From Cellulomonas sp. KH9 (GTDB lineage Bacteria; Actinomycetota; Actinomycetes; Actinomycetales; Cellulomonadaceae), in assembly GCF_900114185.1 (NCBI RefSeq), contig NZ_FOSE01000003.1, positions 620,001-684,000 on the forward strand: a DNA stretch of 64,000 nucleotides. The letters are read 5' to 3'. A program made the translations under genes and the position numbers. The notes below the pieces were generated by a model. That model made no database searches. It was not told the origin of the DNA and saw only the letters and a list, made by a program, of their open reading frames with translations. Positions 46,522 through 54,892 of the stretch are shown one piece after another (the first letter of the stretch is position 1; the number at the start of each line of letters is the position of its first letter).

Positions 46522-47598
46522 GTGGCTCTCACCATCGGCATCGTCGGACTGCCCAACGTCGGCAAGTCCACCCTCTTCAACGCGCTCACCCGTGCGCAGG
46601 TCCTCGCGGCGAACTACCCGTTCGCGACGATCGAGCCGAACGTGGGGGTGGTCCCGCTCCCGGACCCGCGGCTGGACACGCTCGCGGAGATCTTCGGCTC
46701 CGAGCGGATCCTGCCCGCCACGGTGTCGTTCGTCGACATCGCCGGGATCGTCAAGGGCGCGAGCGAGGGTGAGGGCCTGGGCAACAAGTTCCTCGCGAAC
46801 ATTCGCGAGGCGGACGCGATCTGCCAGGTGACGCGCGCGTTCGCCGACCCCGACGTCGTGCACGTCAGCGGCACGGTGGACCCCGAGGGCGACATCGAGA
46901 TCATCGCGACCGAGCTCATCCTCGCGGACCTGCAGACGCTCGAGAACGCGATCCCGCGCCTGGAGAAGGAGGTCCGCGGCAAGAAGACGGACCCCGAGGT
47001 CCTCGCCGCGGCCAAGCGCGCCCAGGAGGTCCTCGAGAAGGGTCAGACCCTCTTCGCTGCGGGCCTCGCGGACGACGAGCACGTGCGGGCGCTGCAGCTC
47101 ATGACGGCCAAGCCGTTCATCTACGTCTTCAACACCGACGACGCGGGCCTGGCCGACACCGCGATGCAGGAGCGGCTGCGGGCGCTCGTCGCACCCGCCG
47201 ACGCGATCTTCCTCGACGCCAAGTTCGAGTCCGAGCTCGTCGAGCTCGACGAGGACGAGGCGCGCGAGATGCTGGAGGCCAACGGCCAGGAGGAGTCCGG
47301 CCTGGACCAGCTGGCCCGCGTCGGGTTCCACACCCTGGGCCTGCAGACGTACCTGACGGCGGGCCCCAAGGAGTCGCGCGCCTGGACGATCCGCCAGGGC
47401 TGGACCGCCCCGCAGGCCGCCGGCGTGATCCACACGGACTTCCAGAAGGGCTTCATCAAGGCCGAGGTCATCTCGTTCGACGACCTGGTCGAGGCCGGTT
47501 CGGTCGCCGCCGCGCGCGCCGCGGGCAAGGCCCGCATCGAGGGCAAGGACTACGTCATGCACGACGGCGACGTCGTGGAGTTCCGCTTCAACGTCTAG
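46522..47598 (+). CDS. ychF: Redox/translation-linked ATPase YchF (OLA1 family)
   Basis: YchF is a conserved Obg-like P-loop protein that prefers ATP and binds ribosomes. The 358-residue protein has G1 Gly-Leu-Pro-Asn-Val-Gly-Lys-Ser-Thr at 9-17 and G3 Asp-Ile-Ala-Gly-Ile-Val with the hydrophobic residue typical of HAS-NTPases. Next come a helical insert (about 125-200) and a C-terminal TGS domain from about 275 with His-Thr-Asp-Phe-Gln-Lys-Gly-Phe-Ile. The gene is leaderless and lies between two hairpins. Its place after ispH matches Mycobacterium (Rv1110, Rv1112). Confidence 0.97.
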   Translation: MALTIGIVGLPNVGKSTLFNALTRAQVLAANYPFATIEPNVGVVPLPDPRLDTLAEIFGSERILPATVSFVDIAGIVKGASEGEGLGNKFLANIREADAICQVTRAFADPDVVHVSGTVDPEGDIEIIATELILADLQTLENAIPRLEKEVRGKKTDPEVLAAAKRAQEVLEKGQTLFAAGLADDEHVRALQLMTAKPFIYVFNTDDAGLADTAMQERLRALVAPADAIFLDAKFESELVELDEDEAREMLEANGQEESGLDQLARVGFHTLGLQTYLTAGPKESRAWTIRQGWTAPQAAGVIHTDFQKGFIKAEVISFDDLVEAGSVAAARAAGKARIEGKDYVMHDGDVVEFRFNV

Positions 47599-47691
47599 CG
47601 CGGTCCCGACCCGGCGCCTCCCACGGCCTCACCTCGACCGTCGACGGGTGCTCGAGCGGCCGTCCAGCCGTCCCTGGCGACGGGCCGCCCG

Positions 47692-48150
47692 TCAGTCCGC
47701 GCGCGGCGGGCGGCGGACCTGCTTGAGCTCCGAGCGTTCCCGCTTGTCCTGCAGCCGTCGGCGGTGCGAGCCCTGCGTGCGCCGGGTGGGGCGGCGGGGG
47801 ACCGGCGGGACGACCGCCTCGCGCAGCAGGGCCGCGAGCCGCTCCCGTGCCGCGACGCGGTTCTGCCGCTGGGACCGCTGCTCGGACGCGTCGACCGTGA
47901 GGACGGTGCCCGCGAGCCTGCTCGACAGGTGGGCGAGGGCGCGGGTCCGCTGCACGTCGTCGAGCGCGGTCGTCGTGGCCAGGTCGAGGCTGAGCTGCAC
48001 GCGGGAGTCGGTGGTGTTGACGCCCTGCCCTCCGGGGCCCGAGGCGCGCGAGAACTGCTCGACCAGCTCCGCCGCGGGCACGGTGAGGCCCCGGGGTGCG
48101 CCGGGGCCCGGGGTGATGCGCAGGTCGTCCACCCACGACAGTCTGCCCAT
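47692..48150 (-). CDS. arfB: Peptidyl-tRNA hydrolase ArfB, ribosome rescue factor
   Basis: ArfB (YaeJ) enters the empty A site of stalled ribosomes and hydrolyses peptidyl-tRNA. The 152-residue protein has the Gly-Gly-Gln catalytic motif at 40-42 within Ser-Gly-Pro-Gly-Gly-Gln-Gly-Val-Asn. Its C-terminal tail, from about 120, is rich in Arg and Lys and would sit in the mRNA channel. Length and lack of codon-recognition domains distinguish it from RF1/RF2. The ATG at 48150 follows GAGGTCGG; upstream in-frame residues are low-complexity. It is convergent with ychF. Confidence 0.92.
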   Translation of the reverse strand: MGRLSWVDDLRITPGPGAPRGLTVPAAELVEQFSRASGPGGQGVNTTDSRVQLSLDLATTTALDDVQRTRALAHLSSRLAGTVLTVDASEQRSQRQNRVAARERLAALLREAVVPPVPRRPTRRTQGSHRRRLQDKRERSELKQVRRPPRAD

Positions 48151-48474
48151 CCGACCTCGGTGCGTCGGCCGGGGGTCCCGTCGGGCGTGCTCGGCGCCCC
48201 GCGTGCCACGGACCTGCGGCTTCGTCCGGGACCTGCCTGCTGCCGCTGGGCGAGCCGTCCCACGACGCGACGGGAGGCCCGCGTTTCCACCCTGTTGCGT
48301 CTCAATTTCTGAGACGTACTGCCCAGTATCGAATCCGTAACGATCGATCATCCCCGCGGGCTCCGTCCCAGATGTCGGGATTCGGGGAGGTAATCTCGCC
48401 ACCATCCATCGTGGATGTCCGGTCAGGTGTGCCTCGACGGCAGCGCCCGGATGCCATGCCTTTCAGGAGGAACA
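48151..48474 (+). promoter_or_regulatory. 324-bp divergent region with palindromes upstream of the oligopeptide-binding gene
   Basis: No gene is seen here. The central part is AT-richer than the genome. It contains CGTCTCA-N5-TGAGACG (48298-48316), directly followed by TACTG-CC-CAGTA (48317-48328), the palindrome CGATCG (48341-48346), and ATCCA-N3-TGGAT (48404-48416). TAATCT at 48391-48396 could be a -10 box; a -35 is not clear. The adjacent palindromes look like operators of two regulators or of one tetramer. Confidence 0.5.
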
Positions 48475-50301
48475 TTGAGGACGACACGCAGGTCAACGGC
48501 GGTCGTGGCGCTCGCCACGACGGCACTCGTGCTCGCCGCGTGCACGAGCCCCGAGGCGAGCGAGCCGGCTGCCAGCCCGTCGGCGGACGCGACCGACGAG
48601 GCGAGCACGACCGCCAAGGAGGACCTCGGGATCACCGAGACCGCCGACGGCGAGATCTTCTACTCGGTCGGTCAGGACGAGTGGACGGGGTACAACGCGT
48701 TCACCGCGGACACCTACTCCACGTACAACTCCGCCGTGAGCGACCGCCTGAACCCGGGTGGCTTCTTCTACTTCGGCACCGACGGCACCATCTACCCGAA
48801 CGAGGAGTTCGGCTCCGCCGAGGTCGTCTCCGGCCTCGACGGCGACGAGCCGCTCGTCATCGAGTACACGGTGAACGACGGCGTCGAGTGGTCGGACGGC
48901 AACGCGATCGACTACGCCGACTTCCTCTTCGAGTGGGTCGCGCAGAACCCGGCGTGGCTGTCCCCGGACCCGTCGGCCCCGGTCTTCAACCACGTCTCGG
49001 GCACCGACTACACGCAGACCAACGTCCCGACCGGCCCGCAGGGCGAGGCCGGCGACCTGTCCTTCACGGTCGAGTACGCCGAGAAGTACCCGGACTGGAA
49101 GCTGGTCACGGGCGCCTACCTGCTCCCCGCGCACGTCGTCGCGGAGCAGATCGGCATCACCGAGGACGACCTCGTCGCGGCGATCAAGAACGAGGACGTC
49201 GAGACGATCACCAAGGCGGCCGAGTTCTGGAACAACTGGCTCTCGCCGACGCCGGGTCAGCTCCCCGACCCCGCCATCGCGCCCTCGGGTGGCCCCTACC
49301 AGCTCATGGAGGGTGGCTGGACGGCCGGCCAGTCGATCACGCTCGAGGCGAACCCGAACTACTGGGGCACGCCGCCGGCGACCGACCGCCTCACGATCCG
49401 CTTCCTCGCGGCCGACGCGCACCTGCAGGCGCTCGCCAACGGTGACCTCAACGTCATCGAGCCGCAGGCGACGGTCGACACGATCAGCCAGCTCGAGGGC
49501 CTCGGCGACCAGGTGAAGATCCAGACGGGTCAGAACCTGACGTGGGAGCACCTCGACTTCAACTTCAACAACGGCGTGTTCTCCGACGCCGAGGGTGGCC
49601 TGGCCGCTCGCGAGGCGTTCGCGTACTGCGTCCCGCGGCAGCAGATCGTCGACACGCTGATCAAGCCCGTCGACGAGGGCGCGGTCGTCATGAACGCGCG
49701 TGAGGTCTTCCCGTTCCAGGACGACTACGACGAGGTCCTCGAGGCGTCCTACGACGGCCGCTACGACGACGTCGACCTCGACGCCGCCAAGGAGAAGCTC
49801 GCCGAGGCCGGCGTGACGGAGCCCGTCACGGTCCGCATCGGTTACTCGGCGCCCAACCCGCGTCGTACCGAGGAGGTCGCCCTGATCAAGGCCAGCTGCG
49901 ACCAGGCCGGCTTCGACGTCCAGGACGTCGGCTCGTCCGACTTCTTCTCCAACGCTCTGGTGAACGGTGACTACGAGGTCGCGCTCTTCGCGTGGGCCGG
50001 GTCGGGCCAGATCGCCTCGGGTCAGAACATCTACTCGACGGACTACCCGCAGAACTACGGCGGCTACTCCAACACGAAGGTCGACGAGGCGTGGTCCGCG
50101 CTGGCCGCCTCGCTGGACCCGGAGGTCCACCTCGAGCAGACGAAGGTGATCGAGAAGGAGCTGTGGGACACGCTCTACGGCATCCCGGTCTTCGCTCACC
50201 CGGGTGTGATTGCTCACACGTCGGACATCAAGAACGTCCGGTTCACCGCGACCCAGAACGGCGCTCTGTGGAACGCCGAGCAGTGGCAGCGGGCCAAGTG
50301 A
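48475..50301 (+). CDS. oppA: Oligopeptide-binding lipoprotein, family 5
   Basis: The 608-residue protein has a lipoprotein signal with lipobox Leu-Ala-Ala-Cys (C23), a Ser/Ala/Glu-rich linker to about residue 55, and a family 5 solute-binding domain. Typical marks are Val-Glu-Trp-Ser-Asp-Gly near 135, Gly-Gly-Pro-Tyr and Asn-Pro-Asn-Tyr-Trp-Gly near 290-305, and the C-terminal Ile-Pro-Val-Phe. The TTG at 48475 is chosen because AGGAGG lies at 48465-48470 and the signal peptide then begins at once. Longer in-frame starts would translate through that site. The peptide specificity is unknown. A strong hairpin separates it from the permease genes. Confidence 0.92.
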   Translation: MRTTRRSTAVVALATTALVLAACTSPEASEPAASPSADATDEASTTAKEDLGITETADGEIFYSVGQDEWTGYNAFTADTYSTYNSAVSDRLNPGGFFYFGTDGTIYPNEEFGSAEVVSGLDGDEPLVIEYTVNDGVEWSDGNAIDYADFLFEWVAQNPAWLSPDPSAPVFNHVSGTDYTQTNVPTGPQGEAGDLSFTVEYAEKYPDWKLVTGAYLLPAHVVAEQIGITEDDLVAAIKNEDVETITKAAEFWNNWLSPTPGQLPDPAIAPSGGPYQLMEGGWTAGQSITLEANPNYWGTPPATDRLTIRFLAADAHLQALANGDLNVIEPQATVDTISQLEGLGDQVKIQTGQNLTWEHLDFNFNNGVFSDAEGGLAAREAFAYCVPRQQIVDTLIKPVDEGAVVMNAREVFPFQDDYDEVLEASYDGRYDDVDLDAAKEKLAEAGVTEPVTVRIGYSAPNPRRTEEVALIKASCDQAGFDVQDVGSSDFFSNALVNGDYEVALFAWAGSGQIASGQNIYSTDYPQNYGGYSNTKVDEAWSALAASLDPEVHLEQTKVIEKELWDTLYGIPVFAHPGVIAHTSDIKNVRFTATQNGALWNAEQWQRAK

Positions 50302-50352
50302 GCCTGAACGGCCGCTGACGACGCCGCCGGCCGAGGCCGGCGCACGCAGGAC

Positions 50353-50391
50353 GCACGGTGGGGCAGGGGTCACCCCTCTGCCCCACCGTGC
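50353..50391 (+). terminator. Attenuator-like hairpin between oppA and oppB
   Basis: GCACGGTGGGGCAG (50353-50366) and its exact inverse (50378-50391) form a 14-bp stem that can extend by a G-U and two G-C pairs. It lies 50 bases after the oppA stop and about 110 bases before oppB. It would terminate part of the transcripts or protect the oppA mRNA end, giving more binding protein than permease. TACGAT at 50405-50410 could be a weak internal -10 box. Confidence 0.7.
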
Positions 50392-50504
50392 ACGCGTGAG
50401 CGCGTACGATTCGGCACCGTGATCCGTGGGCCCGGGTCCGCCGGACGCCGACAGGCGTCGGCCGGACGACCCCCCGAACCGGGCGATATGAAGGGTTCGA
50501 AGCG

Positions 50505-52022
50505 TTGACCAGATTCATACTGCGCCGCCTGGGCATCTCCGCCCTGGTGCTGCTCGGCGGCTCGGTGCTCATGTTCGTCCTCACGATCAACTCGGGCGAC
50601 CCCCTGCAGGACCTTCGTGAGTCGAACGATCCCAACCGCGACAACCTCATCGCCCAGCGGATCACGACCATGGGGCTCGACCTGCCGTGGTACCAGCGGT
50701 ACTGGCAGTGGCTGACCGGCGCCGCAGGGTGCCTCGTCGGACGCTGCGACCTCGGCACCAACCGCGCCGGGGTCGACGTCGGCAGCATGCTCGAGAACGC
50801 CGCCAGCTCCACGCTGCGCCTGGTGGTCGGGGCGACGCTGCTCGCCATCGTCGCCGGTGTCTTCTTCGGCATCCTGACGGCGATCCGGCAGTACTCGGGC
50901 TTCGACTACGTCGTCACCTTCTTCGCCTTCCTCTTCTTCTCGCTCCCCGTGTTCTGGGCCGCCGTGCTGCTCAAGGAGTACGGCGCCATCCGGTTCAACG
51001 ACTGGATCGCGGACCCCTCGGTGAGCCTGTTGACCACCCTCCTCATCGGGGTGGTCCTGGGCGTCGTCGTCCAGGGCGCGCTCGGCGGGGACCTGCGGCG
51101 GCGGCTCATGACGGGCGGCGGGACCGCCCTGTTCGTCATCGTCGCCATCACCTACTTCGACGCCGTCGACTGGTGGCGCCGACCCGCCCTCGGCCTGCCG
51201 GTCGTCGCGCTCGTCAGCATCGGCGCCGGCGCGCTCATGGTGGCCCTGACGAGCGGGTTCGGTAACCGCCGCGTCGTGCGGGCCGTCGGTGCGACCGTGG
51301 GGCTCGGGCTCGTGTCCTACCTCGCGCTCGGCGGCGTCCTCGCGGACCCGACGTGGCCCATCCTCTTCGGCCTGTACGCGGTCGCGGTCGTGATCGCCCT
51401 CGCGTGCGGCTGGTTCCTCGGCGGGTTCTCGCGACGCACGGCGATGTGGGCATCGTTCGTCACCGCCACCGTCATGGCCGGCACGGTCGTCATGGACAAG
51501 GCGCTCGGCGCCTGGGCCGGGTACCTGCAGCTGCAGCCGCGGCCCATCTCCACGATCGGCTCGCAGACGCCGAACTTCGACGGCACGTTCTGGCAGGACT
51601 TCCTCGACAAGGGGACGCAGCTGATCCTGCCCACGGTCGTCCTCACGCTGATCTCCCTCGCGTCGTACACGCGGTACACCCGCGCGTCGATGCTCGAGGT
51701 GCTGGAGCAGGACTACGTGCGCACCGCGCGGGCCAAGGGCCTGAGCGAGCGCGAGGTCATCAGCCGTCACGCGTTCCGCAACGCGCTGATCCCGCTGACC
51801 ACGATCGTCGCGTTCGACTTCGCCGGTCTGATCGGCGGTGCGGTCATCACCGAGGCCGTCTTCGGCTGGAAGGGCATGGGCGAGCTCTTCCGAACCGGCC
51901 TCACGCAGGTGGACCCCGGTCCCGTGATGGCGTTCTTCCTCGTCACAGGCGTCGCAGCGGTGGTCATGAACATGCTGGCCGACATCAGCTACGCCTTCCT
52001 CGACCCGCGGATCCGGCGGTGA
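50505..52022 (+). CDS. oppB: Oligopeptide ABC permease OppB type with a large membrane insertion
   Basis: The 505-residue protein has the OppB/DppB N-terminus (Arg-Phe-Ile-Leu-Arg-Arg-Leu, then a helix) and the normal C-terminal half. There the coupling loop Ala-Arg-Ala-Lys-Gly-Leu-Ser-Glu-Arg is followed by Phe-Arg-Asn-Ala-Leu-Ile-Pro. OppB proteins are usually 310-350 residues. The excess lies at about 165-350 and contains about six extra hydrophobic segments, at roughly 172-192, 205-222, 228-247, 257-278, 284-306 and 310-330. The TTG at 50505 is preceded by AAGGG at nine bases; the ATG at 50488 is out of frame. It acts with oppC and the fused ATPase. Confidence 0.9.
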   Translation: MTRFILRRLGISALVLLGGSVLMFVLTINSGDPLQDLRESNDPNRDNLIAQRITTMGLDLPWYQRYWQWLTGAAGCLVGRCDLGTNRAGVDVGSMLENAASSTLRLVVGATLLAIVAGVFFGILTAIRQYSGFDYVVTFFAFLFFSLPVFWAAVLLKEYGAIRFNDWIADPSVSLLTTLLIGVVLGVVVQGALGGDLRRRLMTGGGTALFVIVAITYFDAVDWWRRPALGLPVVALVSIGAGALMVALTSGFGNRRVVRAVGATVGLGLVSYLALGGVLADPTWPILFGLYAVAVVIALACGWFLGGFSRRTAMWASFVTATVMAGTVVMDKALGAWAGYLQLQPRPISTIGSQTPNFDGTFWQDFLDKGTQLILPTVVLTLISLASYTRYTRASMLEVLEQDYVRTARAKGLSEREVISRHAFRNALIPLTTIVAFDFAGLIGGAVITEAVFGWKGMGELFRTGLTQVDPGPVMAFFLVTGVAAVVMNMLADISYAFLDPRIRR

Positions 52023-52073
52023 GCCCCGTGAGCAGCGCGGCCCACCCCGTCCCCACCGCGACCGGAGCGCACC

Positions 52074-53102
52074 ATGACTGACCCGAACCAGCACGAGGCC
52101 CACGAGGCCATCGTCCCCATGCCCGGCGGCCAGGGGGCCGACCCCGGCAGCCTGCAGCCGGTCACCCGTGTCGAGGACGACCTCGAGGGCGCCACGACCG
52201 ACAAGTCCTACTCGCAGGGGCAGCTCGTGCTGCGCCGCTTCCTGCGGCACCGCGCGGCGATGATCTCGCTGGCGGTCCTCGTGTTCGTCACGGTGCTCGC
52301 GTTCACGTCCATCGGCGTGGGCCCGATCCCGGGGTGGTGGACGTACAACTACCTGCAGCCGGTCGAGGTCGTCAACGGCGGCCGCCCGACGCTCTCGCTG
52401 TGGCCCTTCAGCATCGGGGAGCACCCCTTCGGGCAGGACACGATCGGGCGCGACTGGTTCGCCATGGTCATGCGCGGCACGCAGCGGTCGCTCATCATCG
52501 CGTTCGTGGTCGGCATCGTCTCGACGCTCGTCGGCACGGCGGTCGGCGCACTCGCGGGCTACTACCGCGGCTGGGTCGAGGCCCTGCTCATGCGCATGAC
52601 GGACCTGCTCATCGTCATCCCGCTGCTCGCGCTGGCCGCGGCGCTCGGCCAGATCTCGGGCGGCCGCAACATCTTCGTCCTGGCGCTGGTGCTCGGGCTC
52701 GTGACCTGGACCGGTCTGGCGCGCCTCGTGCGCGGCGAGATCCTGTCGCTGCGCGAGCGCGAGTTCGTCTCGGCGGCCCGCGCGGTCGGCACGTCGCCGG
52801 CGCGCATCATCGTCAAGCACATCCTGCCGAACACGCTGGGCACGATCATCGTGGCGGCGACGCTGTCGATCGCGTCGGCGATCCTGCTGGAGACCTCGCT
52901 GTCCTACCTCGGGTTCGGCGTCAAGCCGCCGGACACCTCGCTGGGTCTCCTGATCTCCGACTACCAGAACGCGTTCACGTCGCGTCCGTGGCTGTTCTGG
53001 TGGCCCGGCATCTTCATCCTCGGCATCGCCCTCGCCGTCAACTTCATCGGTGACGGCCTGCGCGACGCGTTCGACCCGCGGCAGAACAGGAAGAAGGACT
53101 GA
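52074..53102 (+). CDS. oppC: Oligopeptide ABC permease OppC type
   Basis: The 342-residue protein has a 50-residue hydrophilic N-terminus and six membrane helices. An OppC extracytoplasmic segment contains His-Pro-Phe-Gly-Thr/Gln-Asp-x-x-Gly-Arg-Asp, and the coupling loop reads Ala-Arg-Ala-Val-Gly-Thr-Ser near 235. Tyr-Leu-Gly-Phe-Gly-Val-Lys-Pro-Pro is a family hallmark. The stop and the ATPase start share bases (TGATG). Confidence 0.94.
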   Translation: MTDPNQHEAHEAIVPMPGGQGADPGSLQPVTRVEDDLEGATTDKSYSQGQLVLRRFLRHRAAMISLAVLVFVTVLAFTSIGVGPIPGWWTYNYLQPVEVVNGGRPTLSLWPFSIGEHPFGQDTIGRDWFAMVMRGTQRSLIIAFVVGIVSTLVGTAVGALAGYYRGWVEALLMRMTDLLIVIPLLALAAALGQISGGRNIFVLALVLGLVTWTGLARLVRGEILSLREREFVSAARAVGTSPARIIVKHILPNTLGTIIVAATLSIASAILLETSLSYLGFGVKPPDTSLGLLISDYQNAFTSRPWLFWWPGIFILGIALAVNFIGDGLRDAFDPRQNRKKD

Positions 53103-54874
53103 TGACGGTCACCACGGATGCCGGCACCACGCCGAGCGACGACCGTGTCCTGAGCTTCGACGGGCTCGACGTCCGTTTCACCACCGAGTTCGGCTCCGTC
53201 CACGCCGTCAAGGGCATCTCGCTCGACGTGCGTCCGGGTGAGGTCGTCGCGCTCGTCGGCGAGTCGGGCTCCGGCAAGTCGGTCACGTCCATGACCGCGC
53301 TGGGCCTCCTGCCGAAGAACGCCCGCGTCGGCGGGAACGTCGAGGTCGCGGGCAAGTCCGTCGGCTCCCTCGACAGCCGCGGCCTGCGGCGGCTGCGCGG
53401 CAACGACGTGGCGATGGTCTTCCAGGAGCCGATGACGGCACTCAACCCGGTGCTGACCATCGGCCTGCAGATGAGCGAGGCGCTCGAGCTGCACGGGATC
53501 GCCTACGGTCGCGCTGCGCTGGACCGCGCGGTCGAGCTGCTGCGCATGGTGGGCATCCCGGAGCCGGAGCGACGGATCAAGCAGTACCCGCACGAGCTGT
53601 CCGGCGGTCAGCGCCAGCGCGTGGTCATCGCGCTCGCGATCAGCTGCAACCCGCGGGTGATCATCGCCGACGAGCCGACCACGGCCCTCGACGTCACCGT
53701 CCAGGCCGACATCCTCGACCTGCTGCGGTCCCTCAAGGACCAGCTCGACACCGGCATCCTGCTGATCACCCACAACATGGGCGTCGTGGCGGACATGGCC
53801 GACCGGGTGGCGGTCATGTTCAAGGGCGAGATCGTCGAGCGGGGGACCGTCGACGAGGTGCTCAACCGCCCGCAGCACCCGTACACCCGACGGCTCCTCG
53901 AGGCCGTGCCCCACCTCGGGCGCGGTCCCGGCCAGTTCGGGACGTCGCGGCACGCCGCCGACTCGGTCGACCTGGTCGGCGCGCCCGCGCTGGAGGTCAA
54001 GAACGTCGTCATCGAGTACCACCGCACCGGCAAGCCGCCGTTCCGCGCCGTCGACGACGTGTCGTTCGAGGTCCGGCAGGGCGAGGTCGTCGGGCTCGTG
54101 GGCGAGTCCGGCTCGGGCAAGTCCACCCTCGGCCGGGCGGCGCTGGGTCTCATCGAGCCCGCCGCCGGGGAGATCTCGCTGTTCGGCGAGCGCTTCACGG
54201 GGATGAGCGCGAAGGCCTCGAAGCGGCTCCGCCGCCGGATCGGTGTCATCTTCCAGGACCCGGCCGCGTCCCTGAACCCGCGCCTGCCGATCGGCGACGT
54301 CATCAGCGAGCCGATGATCGTGCACGGTGTCGGCGACCGCCGCTCGCGGCAGAAGACGGTGTACGAGCTGCTCGACGCCGTGCACCTGCCGCGCAGCGTG
54401 TTCAACCGGTACCCGCACGAGCTCTCCAGTGGTCAGCGCCAGCGGGTCTCCGTGGCCCGCGCGCTCACGCTCGAGCCGGAGCTCCTCGTCGCCGACGAGC
54501 CGACGTCCGCGCTGGACGTGTCCGTGCAGGCCAGCGTGCTCGCGATGTTCACCGAGCTGCAGGAGCGGTACCGCTTCGCGTGCCTGTTCGTGTCGCACGA
54601 CCTCGCGGTCGTGGACCTGCTGGCGCACCGGGTCGTGGTGCTGCGCGACGGCAAGATCGTCGAGCACGGTGACCGCGAGCAGGTGCTCCAGCACCCGCGT
54701 GAGGAGTACACGCAGCGGCTGCTGGCCGCGGCGCCCGTGCCCGAGCCGGGCGAGCAGCGCCGGCGGCGCGAGGAGCGGCACCGCCTGCTCGAGAGCCTCG
54801 GCGACGAGGTCACGGCGCTGCAGGTCGACCCGCAGCGTGAGCACGGCCCGCTCGACGACAGCACCCGCGAGTAG
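53102..54874 (+). CDS. oppDF: Fused oligopeptide ABC ATPase (OppD-OppF)
   Basis: Two complete ATPase domains are joined in 590 residues. Each has Walker A Gly-Glu-Ser-Gly-Ser-Gly-Lys (about 53-59 and 333-339), a signature (Leu-Ser-Gly-Gly-Gln near 168; Leu-Ser-Ser-Gly-Gln near 442), Walker B Asp-Glu-Pro-Thr and a switch His. The OppD-type C-terminal extension with Pro-Tyr-Thr-Arg-Arg-Leu follows each half, but its iron-sulfur cysteines, found in some OppD/DppD proteins, are not seen. It energises OppBC. Nineteen bases separate it from the next permease gene, so the two operons may be one. Confidence 0.95.
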   Translation: MTVTTDAGTTPSDDRVLSFDGLDVRFTTEFGSVHAVKGISLDVRPGEVVALVGESGSGKSVTSMTALGLLPKNARVGGNVEVAGKSVGSLDSRGLRRLRGNDVAMVFQEPMTALNPVLTIGLQMSEALELHGIAYGRAALDRAVELLRMVGIPEPERRIKQYPHELSGGQRQRVVIALAISCNPRVIIADEPTTALDVTVQADILDLLRSLKDQLDTGILLITHNMGVVADMADRVAVMFKGEIVERGTVDEVLNRPQHPYTRRLLEAVPHLGRGPGQFGTSRHAADSVDLVGAPALEVKNVVIEYHRTGKPPFRAVDDVSFEVRQGEVVGLVGESGSGKSTLGRAALGLIEPAAGEISLFGERFTGMSAKASKRLRRRIGVIFQDPAASLNPRLPIGDVISEPMIVHGVGDRRSRQKTVYELLDAVHLPRSVFNRYPHELSSGQRQRVSVARALTLEPELLVADEPTSALDVSVQASVLAMFTELQERYRFACLFVSHDLAVVDLLAHRVVVLRDGKIVEHGDREQVLQHPREEYTQRLLAAAPVPEPGEQRRRREERHRLLESLGDEVTALQVDPQREHGPLDDSTRE

Positions 54875-54892
54875 TCGGGTCCGGCGGTAGGC

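Noticed and set aside
48151..48474. A tRNA, riboswitch or small RNA upstream of oppA
   Set aside because: No cloverleaf or known riboswitch core could be drawn; the palindromes are short DNA dyads more like operators.
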